Part shown: in pieces, positions 18,443 through 26,439 of the stretch
Numbering within the stretch: position 1 is the first letter of the stretch
Layout of the letters: the number at the start of each line of letters is the position of its first letter
Source: Planctomycetota bacterium
Lineage (GTDB): Bacteria > Planctomycetota > B15-G4
Assembly (NCBI GenBank): GCA_020638905.1
Contig: JACKHP010000006.1
Span: forward strand, 62,001-126,000
Direction: 5' to 3'
DNA: 64,000 bases
Made by a program: the position numbers and the translations under genes
Notes under the pieces: model-generated
Seen by the model: the letters and a program-made list of their open reading frames with translations, nothing else
What the model was told of the DNA's origin: nothing
Database searches by the model: none

Positions 18443-19221
18443 GACGCGACTTCGGCGTCCGCGTGCAGCGAGCCGCTGTGGAGGTGCAGGCAGCGGTCGG
18501 CGCGCTCGGCCAGCTCGGGGTCGTGCGTCACGAGCACGAGCGTCACGTCGTGCTTCACGTTCAGGTCGAAGAGCAGCTCGGTGATCGTCTCGCTCGTGCG
18601 CTCGTCGAGGTTGCCGGTGGGCTCGTCGCACAGCAGCAGGCTAGGACGCGAGACGAGCGCGCGCGCGATGGCTACGCGCTGCCGCTCGCCGCCCGAGAGC
18701 TGCCCGGGACGGTGCTTCATGCGCTCGCCCAGGCCCATCTCGGTCAGCAGCTCGGAGGCCTCGGCGCGGGCGCGCGAACGTTCGCGGATCCAGCGCAACG
18801 GGCCGATCTCGATCATGCGCGGCAGCAAGGCGTTCTCGAGCGCGGTGAGCTCGGGGATCAGGTGGTAGAACTGGAACACGAAGCCGATCTCGGAGTTGCG
18901 CAGCGAGGCGCGCTCGCTCGTGCCCAATCCGACGGTCTCGGTGCCGGAGATGCTCAGGCTGCCCGCGTCGGGACGGTCGAGCAGCCCCAGCAGGTTGAGC
19001 AGCGTGCTCTTGCCCGCGCCGGAGCGTCCCATGACGGCCACGGCCTCGCCGGCGCGCAACTCGAGGTCGACGTCACGCAGCACCTCGAGACGCTGCCGTC
19101 CGGCGCGGTAGCTGCGCGTGAGGCCGCGCGCGCCGAGCACGACGCGCGCGCCGGGAGCGGGCCCCGTGCGTCCGTTGCCCTTCGGCACGCTCGCGTCGGG
19201 CATCGTCGGGAGTTCACTCAT
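18439..19221 (-). CDS. lolD: ABC transporter ATP-binding protein (LolD-like)
   Basis: 260 residues of the MacB/LolD ATPase family. Walker A is GRSGAGKST (about residues 63-71), the Q-loop lies in GFVFQFYHLIPELTALEN, the signature is LSGGERQRVAIARAL, Walker B is LLLCDEPTGNLD, and the switch histidine is in LVTHD. The GFVFQFYHLIPELTALEN stretch is typical of LolD. With the membrane partner encoded just before it, it should power release of lipoproteins from the inner membrane. It overlaps the end of the partner gene by eight bases and the next gene by four. An N-terminal extension of about 28 residues, rich in Pro and Gly, precedes the domain. Confidence 0.93.
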   Translation of the reverse strand: MSELPTMPDASVPKGNGRTGPAPGARVVLGARGLTRSYRAGRQRLEVLRDVDLELRAGEAVAVMGRSGAGKSTLLNLLGLLDRPDAGSLSISGTETVGLGTSERASLRNSEIGFVFQFYHLIPELTALENALLPRMIEIGPLRWIRERSRARAEASELLTEMGLGERMKHRPGQLSGGERQRVAIARALVSRPSLLLCDEPTGNLDERTSETITELLFDLNVKHDVTLVLVTHDPELAERADRCLHLHSGSLHADAEVAS

Positions 19222-20551
19222 GGCGCAGCGCCTGCACGGGGTCCTTGAGTCCGGCCACGAGCGCCGGCACCAGGCAGATCAGGATGCCGAAGGCCACGCA
19301 GCTCAGGGTGAACACCGCGTTCATCTCCTGGTCGATGGCCACCGGGATCTCGGTGAAGGCGTAGATCGTGCGGTCGAAGATCTCGCGCCCGATGACCCAC
19401 TCGACGAAGTGCTGGACGACGCTGATGTGCTCGGCCACGGCCCAGCCCGCCAGCCATCCCAGCGCGCCGCCCAGGGTCGAGATGACCACGCCACAGAGCG
19501 CGAACACCCCCGCGATGCCCCACGGCGCCGCCCCCAGCGACGCCAGGATGCCGATGTCGCGCACCTTCGACTGCACGAGCATCATGAGCATGCAGAGCAT
19601 GATCATGCTCACGAGCATCAGGAAGAAGCCGAACACGAAGCCCAGGATCGTGCGCTCGTTCTCGACCGCTGCCAGGAACACCTTGTGCCGGTCGCGCCAG
19701 GTCTCGACGGACGACGGCAGCCCGGCCGCCTTGAGCATGGCCTCGATCTCGTCGCGCGCCTTCTCGAGGTTCGTGCCGGGCTTGACGGTCAGGTACAGCT
19801 CGGAGAGCTCGTGCTTCGTCGAGGCCCAGGTCTTGAAGGCCTCGCGGTCGATGAAGACGTTGCCGATGTCGAACTTGTAGTGCCCGGTGTTGAAGGCGCC
19901 CGACACGATGAACGTGAGCGACGCCGCGTGGATCTCCGCGTTGCCGAGATCGGTACCGTCCGGCACGGTCACGAGCTCGATCGCGTCGCCCTTGCCGAGG
20001 CGCAGCATCTCGAGCATCGCCTCGCTCATGAGCACCTTGGGCAGGTTCGCGTAGCGCAGCTCCGACTCGTGGATGAAGCCCGTGGGCAGGAAGAACGGGT
20101 CGTGCGGGTCCTCGACGCCCAGGCTGGCCGAGTCGATGTTGCGCAGGAAGTGCTCGAAGTCGGTGTTCGCGATCTCCTGGGCGGGGTCGATGCCGTGCAC
20201 GATGACGAGCGTGCGCTCGGCCATCTGCGACGTGCCCCGGAAGAGGTCGTCCTTCCCCGCCACCTTGAACACCGCCGGACGCACGAGCCGCGACGCCACG
20301 CCGATCACGTCGGGATGGCTGCGTACCACGTCCTCGAGGTCTTCGCGCGGGAAGGGGTGGTCCCACTGGTACGGGAAGACGATCAGGTCGGACGTCGTCC
20401 CGCGCAGGAAGCCCTCGGTCTCGTGCAGGAAGCCCGACATGATCGACCAGACCACGATCAGCGCGCCGATGGCCAGGCCGAGCACGACGATCGAGACCAC
20501 CGAGACCCAGCGGCGCAGCGTGTAGCGGGAGGCCAGGAAGAGCGCGTACAC
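19214..20551 (-). CDS. lolC: lipoprotein-releasing ABC transporter permease (LolC/LolE-like)
   Basis: 445 residues with the FtsX/MacB permease layout: one N-terminal membrane segment (VVSIVVLGLAIGALIVVWSI, about residues 17-36), a large periplasmic domain, then three membrane segments near residues 310-435 with KVRDIGILASLGAAPWGI, the conserved coupling region of LolC/LolE. Only one permease gene is present, so it may act as a homodimer, as in LolF-type systems. It is coupled to lolD downstream. The ATG is four bases from the stop of lysS. Two predicted lipoproteins are encoded in the same run and are natural candidate cargo. Confidence 0.92.
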   Translation of the reverse strand: MYALFLASRYTLRRWVSVVSIVVLGLAIGALIVVWSIMSGFLHETEGFLRGTTSDLIVFPYQWDHPFPREDLEDVVRSHPDVIGVASRLVRPAVFKVAGKDDLFRGTSQMAERTLVIVHGIDPAQEIANTDFEHFLRNIDSASLGVEDPHDPFFLPTGFIHESELRYANLPKVLMSEAMLEMLRLGKGDAIELVTVPDGTDLGNAEIHAASLTFIVSGAFNTGHYKFDIGNVFIDREAFKTWASTKHELSELYLTVKPGTNLEKARDEIEAMLKAAGLPSSVETWRDRHKVFLAAVENERTILGFVFGFFLMLVSMIMLCMLMMLVQSKVRDIGILASLGAAPWGIAGVFALCGVVISTLGGALGWLAGWAVAEHISVVQHFVEWVIGREIFDRTIYAFTEIPVAIDQEMNAVFTLSCVAFGILICLVPALVAGLKDPVQALRHE

Positions 20552-20554
20552 GGC

Positions 20555-22108
20555 TCAGGCCTCCCCGCCGGCCGCACGCGCGGCGGCCGGGTCGTCGCCC
20601 GCGGGCGCCGCGGCGTCGTCGTCGGGCAGCTCGTCGAGCTCGCCCGCGGGACGCGGCCTCAGCAGCGGGAAGAGGATCACGTCGCGGATCGCCTCGGCAC
20701 CGGTGAGCAGCATCACGAGCCGGTCGATGCCGATGCCGATGCCCGCGGCGGGCGGCATGCCGTAGGCCAGCGCGGTGACGTAGTCGTGGTCGACCTCCTT
20801 GGGCGTCTCGGGATCGGCGTCGCGGACCTGCTCTTCGAAGCGCGCCTGCTGCTCGGCCGGGTCGTTCAGCTCGGAGAAGCCGTTCGCGAGCTCGACCCTG
20901 GCCACGAACAGCTCGAAGCGCTCGCCCACGCGCGGGTCCTCGGGACGCGCCTTGGCCAGCGGACAGAGCGCGATCGGGAAGTCGGTCACGAAGGTCGGAT
21001 CGACCAGGTGCGGCTCGACGACCTCGGCGAACAGATCTTCGGCGACCTTCGCCACGGGACGTCCCGCGACGTCGACGCCGCGGGCGCGGGCGGCGGCGAG
21101 CACCGCCGCGTCGTCGAACACCGAGCAGCCCAGGTGCTCGCGGAACAGCTCGTCCCACGAGGCGCGCCGGAAGGGACGGGCGAGGTCGACCACCTGTTCG
21201 CCCCAGCGCACCTTCAGGCCGTCGCCCTCGACGCGCTGCTGCACGTGACGCTCGGCGAGCGACGCGACGAGCTCTTCGCAGGCGGCGACCCAGTCGTCCA
21301 TGCGGGCGTAGGCCCAGTAGGCCTCCATCATGGTGAACTCGGGGTTGTGGCGCGGCGAGAGGCCCTCGTTGCGGAAGTTGCGTCCGATCTCGAAGACCTT
21401 CTCGAAGCCGCCCACGAGCAGGCGCTTCAGGAACAGCTCGGGCGCGATGCGCAGGTAGAGGTCGCAGTCGAGCGTGTTGTGGTGCGTGATGAAGGGACGC
21501 GCCACGGCGCCGCCGGCGATGGCGTGCAGCATGGGCGTCTCGACCTCCATGAAATCGTGCTCCTCGAGGAAGCGACGCACGTCGCGCACGATCGCCGAGC
21601 GCCGCGCGAAGTGCTCGAGCCGCTCGGGGTTCGCGGCCAGGTCGACGTAGCGGCGCCGGTAGCGCAGCTCGACGTCGGCCAGTCCGTAGTACTCCTTAGG
21701 CGGCGGCAGCAGGCTCTTCGTGAGCAGCTCGACGGCGCTCGCGAAGAGCGTCGGCTCACCCTTCTTCGTGCGCTGGAACGCGCCGCGGGCGGCCAAGAAA
21801 TCTCCCAGGTCGAGATTCGCCTTGAGGACGGCGAAGGCCTCCTCGCCCACGGCCTTCTTCTGGACGTAGGCCTGGCAGCGACCCGTGCCGTCGCGCAGGT
21901 CGACGAACAGGCTGTTGCCGTGGTCGCGCAGCGCGGTCACGCGCCCCGCCAGGGTGACCACCGCCGGCGGGTCGGACCCGGGGTCGTGCCGCGCGAGCAG
22001 CTCGGCCACGGGGATGCGCCCGGGCAGCGTCGTGCCGGCGGCGTACGGGTCGGCACCCGCGGCACGGAAGCCGGCGAGCTTGTCGAGTCGGTCTTGCGGG
22101 GCGCGCAT
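20555..22108 (-). CDS. lysS: lysyl-tRNA synthetase, class II
   Basis: 517 residues. An N-terminal OB-fold (VVTLAGRVTALRDHGNSLFVDLRDGTGRCQ region) is followed by the class II core: motif 2 in EIGRNFRNEGLSPRHNPEFT and motif 3 in GIGIGIDRLVMLLTG. It charges tRNA-Lys in the cytoplasm. The C-terminal 35 residues are an acidic, Ala/Pro-rich extension (DELPDDDAAAPAGDD) beyond the usual end of the enzyme. ATG at 22108 is the first start that gives the family N-terminus; the open frame upstream is arginine-rich. It leads the lysS-lolC-lolD-sulfatase-MORN run, an arrangement in which a housekeeping gene probably sets the expression of lipoprotein export genes. Confidence 0.95.
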   Translation of the reverse strand: MRAPQDRLDKLAGFRAAGADPYAAGTTLPGRIPVAELLARHDPGSDPPAVVTLAGRVTALRDHGNSLFVDLRDGTGRCQAYVQKKAVGEEAFAVLKANLDLGDFLAARGAFQRTKKGEPTLFASAVELLTKSLLPPPKEYYGLADVELRYRRRYVDLAANPERLEHFARRSAIVRDVRRFLEEHDFMEVETPMLHAIAGGAVARPFITHHNTLDCDLYLRIAPELFLKRLLVGGFEKVFEIGRNFRNEGLSPRHNPEFTMMEAYWAYARMDDWVAACEELVASLAERHVQQRVEGDGLKVRWGEQVVDLARPFRRASWDELFREHLGCSVFDDAAVLAAARARGVDVAGRPVAKVAEDLFAEVVEPHLVDPTFVTDFPIALCPLAKARPEDPRVGERFELFVARVELANGFSELNDPAEQQARFEEQVRDADPETPKEVDHDYVTALAYGMPPAAGIGIGIDRLVMLLTGAEAIRDVILFPLLRPRPAGELDELPDDDAAAPAGDDPAAARAAGGEA

Positions 22109-22367
22109 CCGGCGAGTGTACCCGTGGCGGGATCCGGGGTTCCAGCCGAGCGCATGGCGGAACGGGGGCGCCCCGCGCGCCGGCCGACGTCCCGGTGCGG
22201 CGACCGCGCGGCACCGATCTGCGCCCGACGCGCTCCTCCGAGTGGCCCTCGTTCGCACCCGGCCTGCGCCCCCCGACGCATGCCGACCGGACACCGCCCG
22301 CGGGAGCATGCGCGCGTGCGACGACCTCGGACGCCGAGCGCGCACCCGTCCCCGTGGAGGGCCTCTC

Positions 22368-22955
22368 ATGACGAACCGGATCATGGCGATCGCGACCTTC
22401 GTGTTGCTGCTGCTCGTGCCGCGTGCGGCACCGCAGAGCCTCGACGGCGCTTGGTTCAAGGTGCAGGTCCACGGCAGCGGCATGGTCCTCGACGCGGACG
22501 GCAGCGTCTCGCCCTCGCACGGCAAGCTCGTGGCCTACGTGCACGTCGACCTGCTCGCGGTCGGGGTGATCGACGACGCGACCACGTTCACCTACGGCTA
22601 CCAGGTCTGGACCCTCGGCGCCCAGGACGAGTGGATCCCCTCGAACTCGGGCATCTTCGTCACGCCGTCCTGCGAGCGAGCCATGTCGGGCGACCCCGCC
22701 CAGGGCATCGTGCTGCAGGTCGCCGTGCCCGTGGTCGGCGACGGAATCGGTCTCGGGAGCTGGCTCGACGTGCACTTCGTGGCCAAGCTCAAGGTCAAGC
22801 TCGACAAGAACGGCATGCTCAAGAAGGCCTCGTTCAAGAGCATGGGCTGCCTGATGCCCGCGGGCCTCATCGACGGCCGGACGGCCATCGGCGGCGGCAA
22901 GGTCACCGGCAAGACCGTGCCCGTGTCGAAGCTGCCGTTCGCGGCGCCCGGGTAG
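22368..22955 (+). CDS. secreted protein of unknown function
   Basis: 195 residues with a clear signal peptide (IMAIATFVLLLLVPRAAPQS, cleaved near residue 24). The mature part is a predicted beta-rich domain starting DGAWFKVQVHGSG and including YVHVDLLAVGV, FTYGYQVWTLG and VHFVAKLKVKLDKNG. I do not recognise the family. Two cysteines in the mature part (in TPSCERAMS and MGCLMPAG) could form a disulfide. ATG at 22368 follows TGGAGGG at 6 bases. It is divergent from lysS and convergent with the acetyltransferase gene. The 259-base gap to lysS has no obvious feature. Confidence 0.75.
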   Translation: MTNRIMAIATFVLLLLVPRAAPQSLDGAWFKVQVHGSGMVLDADGSVSPSHGKLVAYVHVDLLAVGVIDDATTFTYGYQVWTLGAQDEWIPSNSGIFVTPSCERAMSGDPAQGIVLQVAVPVVGDGIGLGSWLDVHFVAKLKVKLDKNGMLKKASFKSMGCLMPAGLIDGRTAIGGGKVTGKTVPVSKLPFAAPG

Positions 22956-22973
22956 CGGGTCCGGCGCGCGGCG

Positions 22974-23642
22974 TCAGGCGCGCCGCGCGCGCAGGTCGAG
23001 CGTCATCGAGATGTCGGTGACGTGCGCGCCGTCGACGCGGAAGCGGTCGACGGCGCGTCCCGTCTCGACGAAGCCGAGCGCGCGGTAGAGCGCCCGGGCG
23101 GGCGCGTTGCCCTCGAACACGCCCAGGTCGATCCAGTCGAGGATGGGCTGCGCGACCGCCCAGTCGACCAGGGTCGTGAGCAGCGCGCGTCCCAGGCCGC
23201 GGCCGCAGTGCGAGCGGCGCAGGCCCATGCCGAGCGTGGTGCGGTGCAGCAGCGAGCGCAGGTCGCCGCCGTGCAGCTCGCCGTCACCCACCAGCGCATC
23301 GCCGTCGAACACGCCCCACGAGCGTCCCCAGCGCGGGACGTCGAGAGACCTCGTCCAGCGTTCGAGCGTCGAGGCGCGCGCGGTGTCGACCGGATACGGA
23401 TCGTCGCGGCCGTAGGGCGCGAAGAGCGGCGTGCCGTCCCGTCCCGACTCGGGCACGAGCGCCTGGACGTGCGCCAATCGCAGGTCGACGTCCTCGACGG
23501 TGAGCGGCCGGATGAGGAGGCCGTCCCCGAGGTCGCGCACGCCGGAGGCGTCGCCGGCGGACGTCGTCGGCGGCCCGTGTCCGGCGGGCATCTCTCGGGC
23601 AGCGCGCACGCGGCGCGCGTCGGACGTCTCGTCGTCGGTCAA
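22974..23642 (-). CDS. GNAT-family N-acetyltransferase (RimJ/RimL-like)
   Basis: 222 residues if the TTG at 23642 is used. The GNAT core begins at LLIRPLTVEDVDLRLAHVQAL and includes GVFDGDALVGDGELHG, then the acetyl-CoA loop RSHCGRGLGRALLTTLVDWA (R/Q-x-x-G-x-G/A type) and the classic C-terminal NAPARALYRALGFVETGRA. It should transfer an acetyl group to an amine of an unknown substrate. TTG 23642 overlaps the stop of the AhpD-like gene as TTGA and has GGAG eight bases upstream. An ATG at 23591 is the alternative and lacks a ribosome site. The coupling suggests joint expression with the probable selenoprotein. Confidence 0.8.
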   Translation of the reverse strand: MTDDETSDARRVRAAREMPAGHGPPTTSAGDASGVRDLGDGLLIRPLTVEDVDLRLAHVQALVPESGRDGTPLFAPYGRDDPYPVDTARASTLERWTRSLDVPRWGRSWGVFDGDALVGDGELHGGDLRSLLHRTTLGMGLRRSHCGRGLGRALLTTLVDWAVAQPILDWIDLGVFEGNAPARALYRALGFVETGRAVDRFRVDGAHVTDISMTLDLRARRA

Positions 23643-24169
23643 CTCTCGAGCTCCACGCCGAGGCCGTCGGCGATGCGGTTCACGAAGGCGAAGTAGGCCG
23701 TCACCGCGCACAGGTCGTGGATCGCACGGTCGTCGAAACCGTGCGCGCGCAGCGCGAGGACGTCCGACGCGTCCATCGCTCCGGGGGTGCGCGTGAGCTT
23801 CAGCGCGTACGTCACGAGCGCGGCGTCCGCGGGCGGCAGCGGCGCGTTCGCGGGATCGCGCATGAGCGCATCGATCAACTCCTCGATCTGTTGCGCCGGC
23901 CGACCGGCCTGCGCCAGGAGGGAGCGCAGCCCCCTCCCGTGGTGCACGAGTCAGTAGTGGCAGAGGTTCTCGGCGGAGACCGCCACCGCGACGACCTCGC
24001 GCTGCACGCGCGACAGCGGCGAGGCACGCCGCATCGTCGCGAGGTACAGGTCGAGGTGCGCGCGCATGACGTCCGGGTGCACCGCGTGGACCTGGATGAT
24101 GTGGTCCTTGTCGGCGACGCGCTGCTCGGGGCGCAGCTCGTCGTCCGGCACGTAGCGGATGTGGGCCAT
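23639..24169 (-). CDS. AhpD-like/carboxymuconolactone decarboxylase-family protein, probable selenoprotein (CxxU)
   Basis: A single frame of 176 codons interrupted by one TGA at 23951-23953. Before it lies the N-terminal half (MAHIRYVPDDELRPEQRV, then RAHLDLYLATMRRASPLSRVQREVVAVAVSAENLCHY split here as the family region). After it comes LVHHGRGLRSLLAQAG and the C-terminal helices ending FVNRIADGLGVELES. Members of the family have a redox pair C-x-x-C-x-x-x-H at this point; here it reads C-H-Y-[UGA]-L-V-H-H. The UGA thus stands exactly where the second cysteine belongs, as expected for selenocysteine. A hairpin fitting a bacterial SECIS follows (23915-23939). The likely role is a thiol/selenol peroxidase. 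ATG 24169 has GAGGA 9 bases upstream. Alternatives: a Cys-to-stop mutation, or two split genes with a GTG restart at 23947. Confidence 0.75.
23915..23939 (-). promoter_or_regulatory. candidate bacterial SECIS hairpin
   Basis: In the transcript (minus strand), CGGGAGGGGG pairs with CUCCCUCCUG in ten consecutive pairs (two of them G-U) around the loop CUGCG. The loop begins 22 bases after the in-frame UGA and lies inside the coding region. Described bacterial SECIS elements sit close behind the UGA with a short apical loop holding a guanosine near its 5' side; if the C-G pair closing CUGCG forms, the loop is UGC with G at position 2. The structure is drawn by eye; no energy calculation was made. 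Confidence 0.6.
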
Positions 24170-24260
24170 GCGGAGGCGTCCTCGGGGGAGGCGCGCATGG
24201 TAACGCCCTCACCCCGGGGCGCGCAGCCCGAGCACCACGGACACGACGCCGCGCCGGACC

Positions 24261-25832
24261 TCAGGCCACTCCGGTGAACGACCGGCGCCAGAACCAGATC
24301 GAGGGCTCGCCGACCAGACTGCTCTCGGTCTCGAGCACCAGCGACTCGAACTCGCGCTTGGAATCCGCGGCGGCGAGCAGACGCGCCTGTTCGCGGGCGT
24401 AAGCGGCCATGTCGCCGTAGACGTGCGCGCTCGCTTCGGTGTCGAGGCTCGCCGCGAACGACAGGCCCGCAACGGCCGCCACCGGCAGCAGGACCGCTGC
24501 GACGCCCAGTGAATGCACGACCGACTCGAGCTCGCCATGCATCAGCACGAGCTTGGCGGTGGTGGCGACGATCGCCAGGAACGAGAAGCCCATGAAAGCC
24601 CGGTGCGCCAGCCGAAGAGACCTCGTCGCATCCTTGCACTTGCCTTCGTAGTAGGGGATCTGCCCCTTCTTGCCCGCCAGCCGCTGCTCGATGTACTCGC
24701 GGCGAGCGGTGTCCCAGTCGGGGCCCAGCTCCCGGCGGCTCCCGAGGTGCAGCACGTTGATCGTGTGCAGCAAGCTCCGCAGACGAACGGGCTGCAGCGG
24801 CGCGAAGAGGTGTGCGAGCGGCATGTGCCACGTCACCGCCTGCGCGGAGCGCGCCACTTCGCTCACGAGTCGAGTGAGAGCCCAGACTCCGACGGCGCGC
24901 GCACGGTGCAGGTACGTGTGGTAGCCCAGGCCGCTCGCGAGCAGGACGAGCTCGATTCCGAGCAGCATCGGCAGCTTGAGTTTCAGCGCCAGGGTGGCCA
25001 GCAGCGTGGCTCCCACGTGCGTCCCGACGATGACCAAGGCAGCGCGCCGGAAGTTCAGCTTGCGAGAGATCGCCCGGGCATCGGTGAACGTCTTCAGCGC
25101 TCCGAGGAAGGTGTCGATGTCCGGCAGGTGGCCGGCGTCGCCTGGGATGGCGAGCCCCGCGAGTTCGTCAGGCAGGCTCGGCGCCACGAACTGCTGCGGC
25201 GCACCGGCCGGTGCATTCCAGTGCCACTGCTCGTCCACCGTGAGGCGCCCTTCGACGACGTCGACGGTCGCGACGAGCACCGGGCGATGGCGGTTGCGCG
25301 CCTGGGCGATGACCTCGAGCGTCCCGCCGCGCGAGCCCTGCGCGCCGGCGCGCACGAGGCAGATCAGCACGTCGCTCACGCGCACGAGCTCGAGGTTCAC
25401 GTCCTCGAAGCGATCGCGCCGGTCGAGGGCCGAACTCGCGACGCGTTCCTGGATCACGTGCGGCGCGTCGAACAGCGCCTCCGCCGCGCGCCGATCGTCG
25501 TCGTCGAAGTCGTGTCGACCGTCCTCCGCGGCGGACAGGAACTCCTCGCGGCTCTGCGGCAGGAAGAGGCGCTGCGGGATGCCGAGACGTCCGCAGGCCG
25601 ACGTGAAGAGCGTGTCGCCGCCCTTGGCCAGCGACGAGATGCCGCACACGAACTGCTGCGCGCCGAGGCCGAGGCGTTCGGGGAGCTGCTCGAGGCACTG
25701 CACGAGCCACTCCTCGAGGTCGTGCTCGAGCGACGATCGTTCAGCCTCGGGCATGCTCGGATCGAAGAGCACGCGCGAGCCGGCGAAGCCGACCTGAACC
25801 ACGAGCGGCGCTGAAGTTGCGGGCGTCTTCAT
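24261..25832 (-). CDS. SLOG-domain protein with four transmembrane segments (SLATT-like)
   Basis: 523 residues. The N-terminal half is a Rossmann-like SLOG/LOG-type domain: VGFAGSR (residues 14-20), GISSLAKGGDTLF (64-75, like the S-G-x-A-x-G-x-D of DprA/SLOG proteins), VLICLVRAGAQGSRGGTLEVI (155-175). Two hydrophobic pairs follow, at about 263-306 and 411-462. Between and after them are helical stretches such as ARREYIEQRLAGKKGQIPYYEGKC and a C-terminal helix ending SIWFWRRSFTGVA, resembling SLOG-associated two-TM (SLATT) effectors. In known systems SLOG domains sense or make nucleotide ligands and the membrane part acts as an effector. The ATG at 25832 overlaps the stop of an 87-residue gene (ATGA). 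Function is inferred from architecture only. Confidence 0.7.
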   Translation of the reverse strand: MKTPATSAPLVVQVGFAGSRVLFDPSMPEAERSSLEHDLEEWLVQCLEQLPERLGLGAQQFVCGISSLAKGGDTLFTSACGRLGIPQRLFLPQSREEFLSAAEDGRHDFDDDDRRAAEALFDAPHVIQERVASSALDRRDRFEDVNLELVRVSDVLICLVRAGAQGSRGGTLEVIAQARNRHRPVLVATVDVVEGRLTVDEQWHWNAPAGAPQQFVAPSLPDELAGLAIPGDAGHLPDIDTFLGALKTFTDARAISRKLNFRRAALVIVGTHVGATLLATLALKLKLPMLLGIELVLLASGLGYHTYLHRARAVGVWALTRLVSEVARSAQAVTWHMPLAHLFAPLQPVRLRSLLHTINVLHLGSRRELGPDWDTARREYIEQRLAGKKGQIPYYEGKCKDATRSLRLAHRAFMGFSFLAIVATTAKLVLMHGELESVVHSLGVAAVLLPVAAVAGLSFAASLDTEASAHVYGDMAAYAREQARLLAAADSKREFESLVLETESSLVGEPSIWFWRRSFTGVA

Positions 25833-26092
25833 CGCGATGCGCCTCCACCGAAGGTGGACTCGATCCAAGCGAGGAGCCCACCCATCTCAGGATCGAGTTC
25901 ATATCCCGCATCGACGAATCTGCGCAGGATCGCGTGACCGTTCGCGAGAGACTGCACCGCGAGTTGCGGCTCGCCCGCCGCCTGCGCGCGCTGGAACGCG
26001 AGGAACGACGACACGACCGCGGTTCGTGCGTGGTCGGACGCACCCGGGTTGGCTTCGAGCACCTTCATCGCGAGACCGTGGTCGACGTGCAT
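25829..26092 (-). CDS. 87-residue protein coupled to the SLOG membrane gene
   Basis: A small, probably all-helical soluble protein with no signal or membrane segment; I recognise no family. It runs from MHVDHGLAMKVLEANPG to IESTFGGGASR. An internal ATG gives the shorter start MKVLEAN. Codon third positions are G/C-rich as in real genes, and its stop codon overlaps the start of the SLOG gene by four bases, the best argument that it is genuine and functionally linked. It could be a regulator, ligand-enzyme inhibitor or immunity-type partner of the membrane protein, but that is a guess. The spacing upstream of the ATG lacks a strong ribosome site. Confidence 0.55.
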   Translation of the reverse strand: MHVDHGLAMKVLEANPGASDHARTAVVSSFLAFQRAQAAGEPQLAVQSLANGHAILRRFVDAGYELDPEMGGLLAWIESTFGGGASR

Positions 26093-26439
26093 GACATTCC
26101 CCCCGGGCGGCTCGGCGGGTCGCGACGCCGGACGGGACGCCTGCGCGGCCCCGCCCCCCCTCGTCGATCCCGTGTCGCATCGCCCGGACGCGCGAGTCTA
26201 CGCGGGCCACGCCGAGGCGTCACCGACTCTCAGGCGGGCTCGCGTGGCCCCACCCCAGAACGCTCGATCAGGCTCGGACAGGCCGCAGTCCCCGCGCACG
26301 CGCTCGTCGCGCAAGCAGCAGTGCCCGAGGTCCGACGCGGGTCGACGCCTGGAACCTGGGGCACCGCGGCGCCACCGACGCGACCAGCCCTGCCAGCGGC
26401 GAGCCCCCCTCCCTGAGCCGTCCGTGCATCGAGACCGAA
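26093..26439. other. 347-base gap without recognisable gene
   Basis: The interval separates the acetyltransferase-methyltransferase gene from the 87-residue gene, both on the minus strand. Open frames here are short, arginine-rich and unlike any protein I know. I see no convincing hairpin, tRNA remnant or promoter pair, although it must hold the promoter of the downstream two-gene SLOG unit. Confidence 0.5.

Noticed and set aside
20555..22525. Lysyl-tRNA synthetase beginning upstream at 22525
   Set aside because: The upstream part would overlap and run antisense to the signal peptide of the secreted protein at 22368 and shows no OB-fold homology.
23639..23947. Two independent short genes (24169-23951 and 23947-23639)
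   Set aside because: Both halves are in the same frame and together make one complete AhpD-like domain; the break falls exactly on a redox cysteine position, which two unrelated genes would not explain. A nonsense mutation remains possible and is noted.
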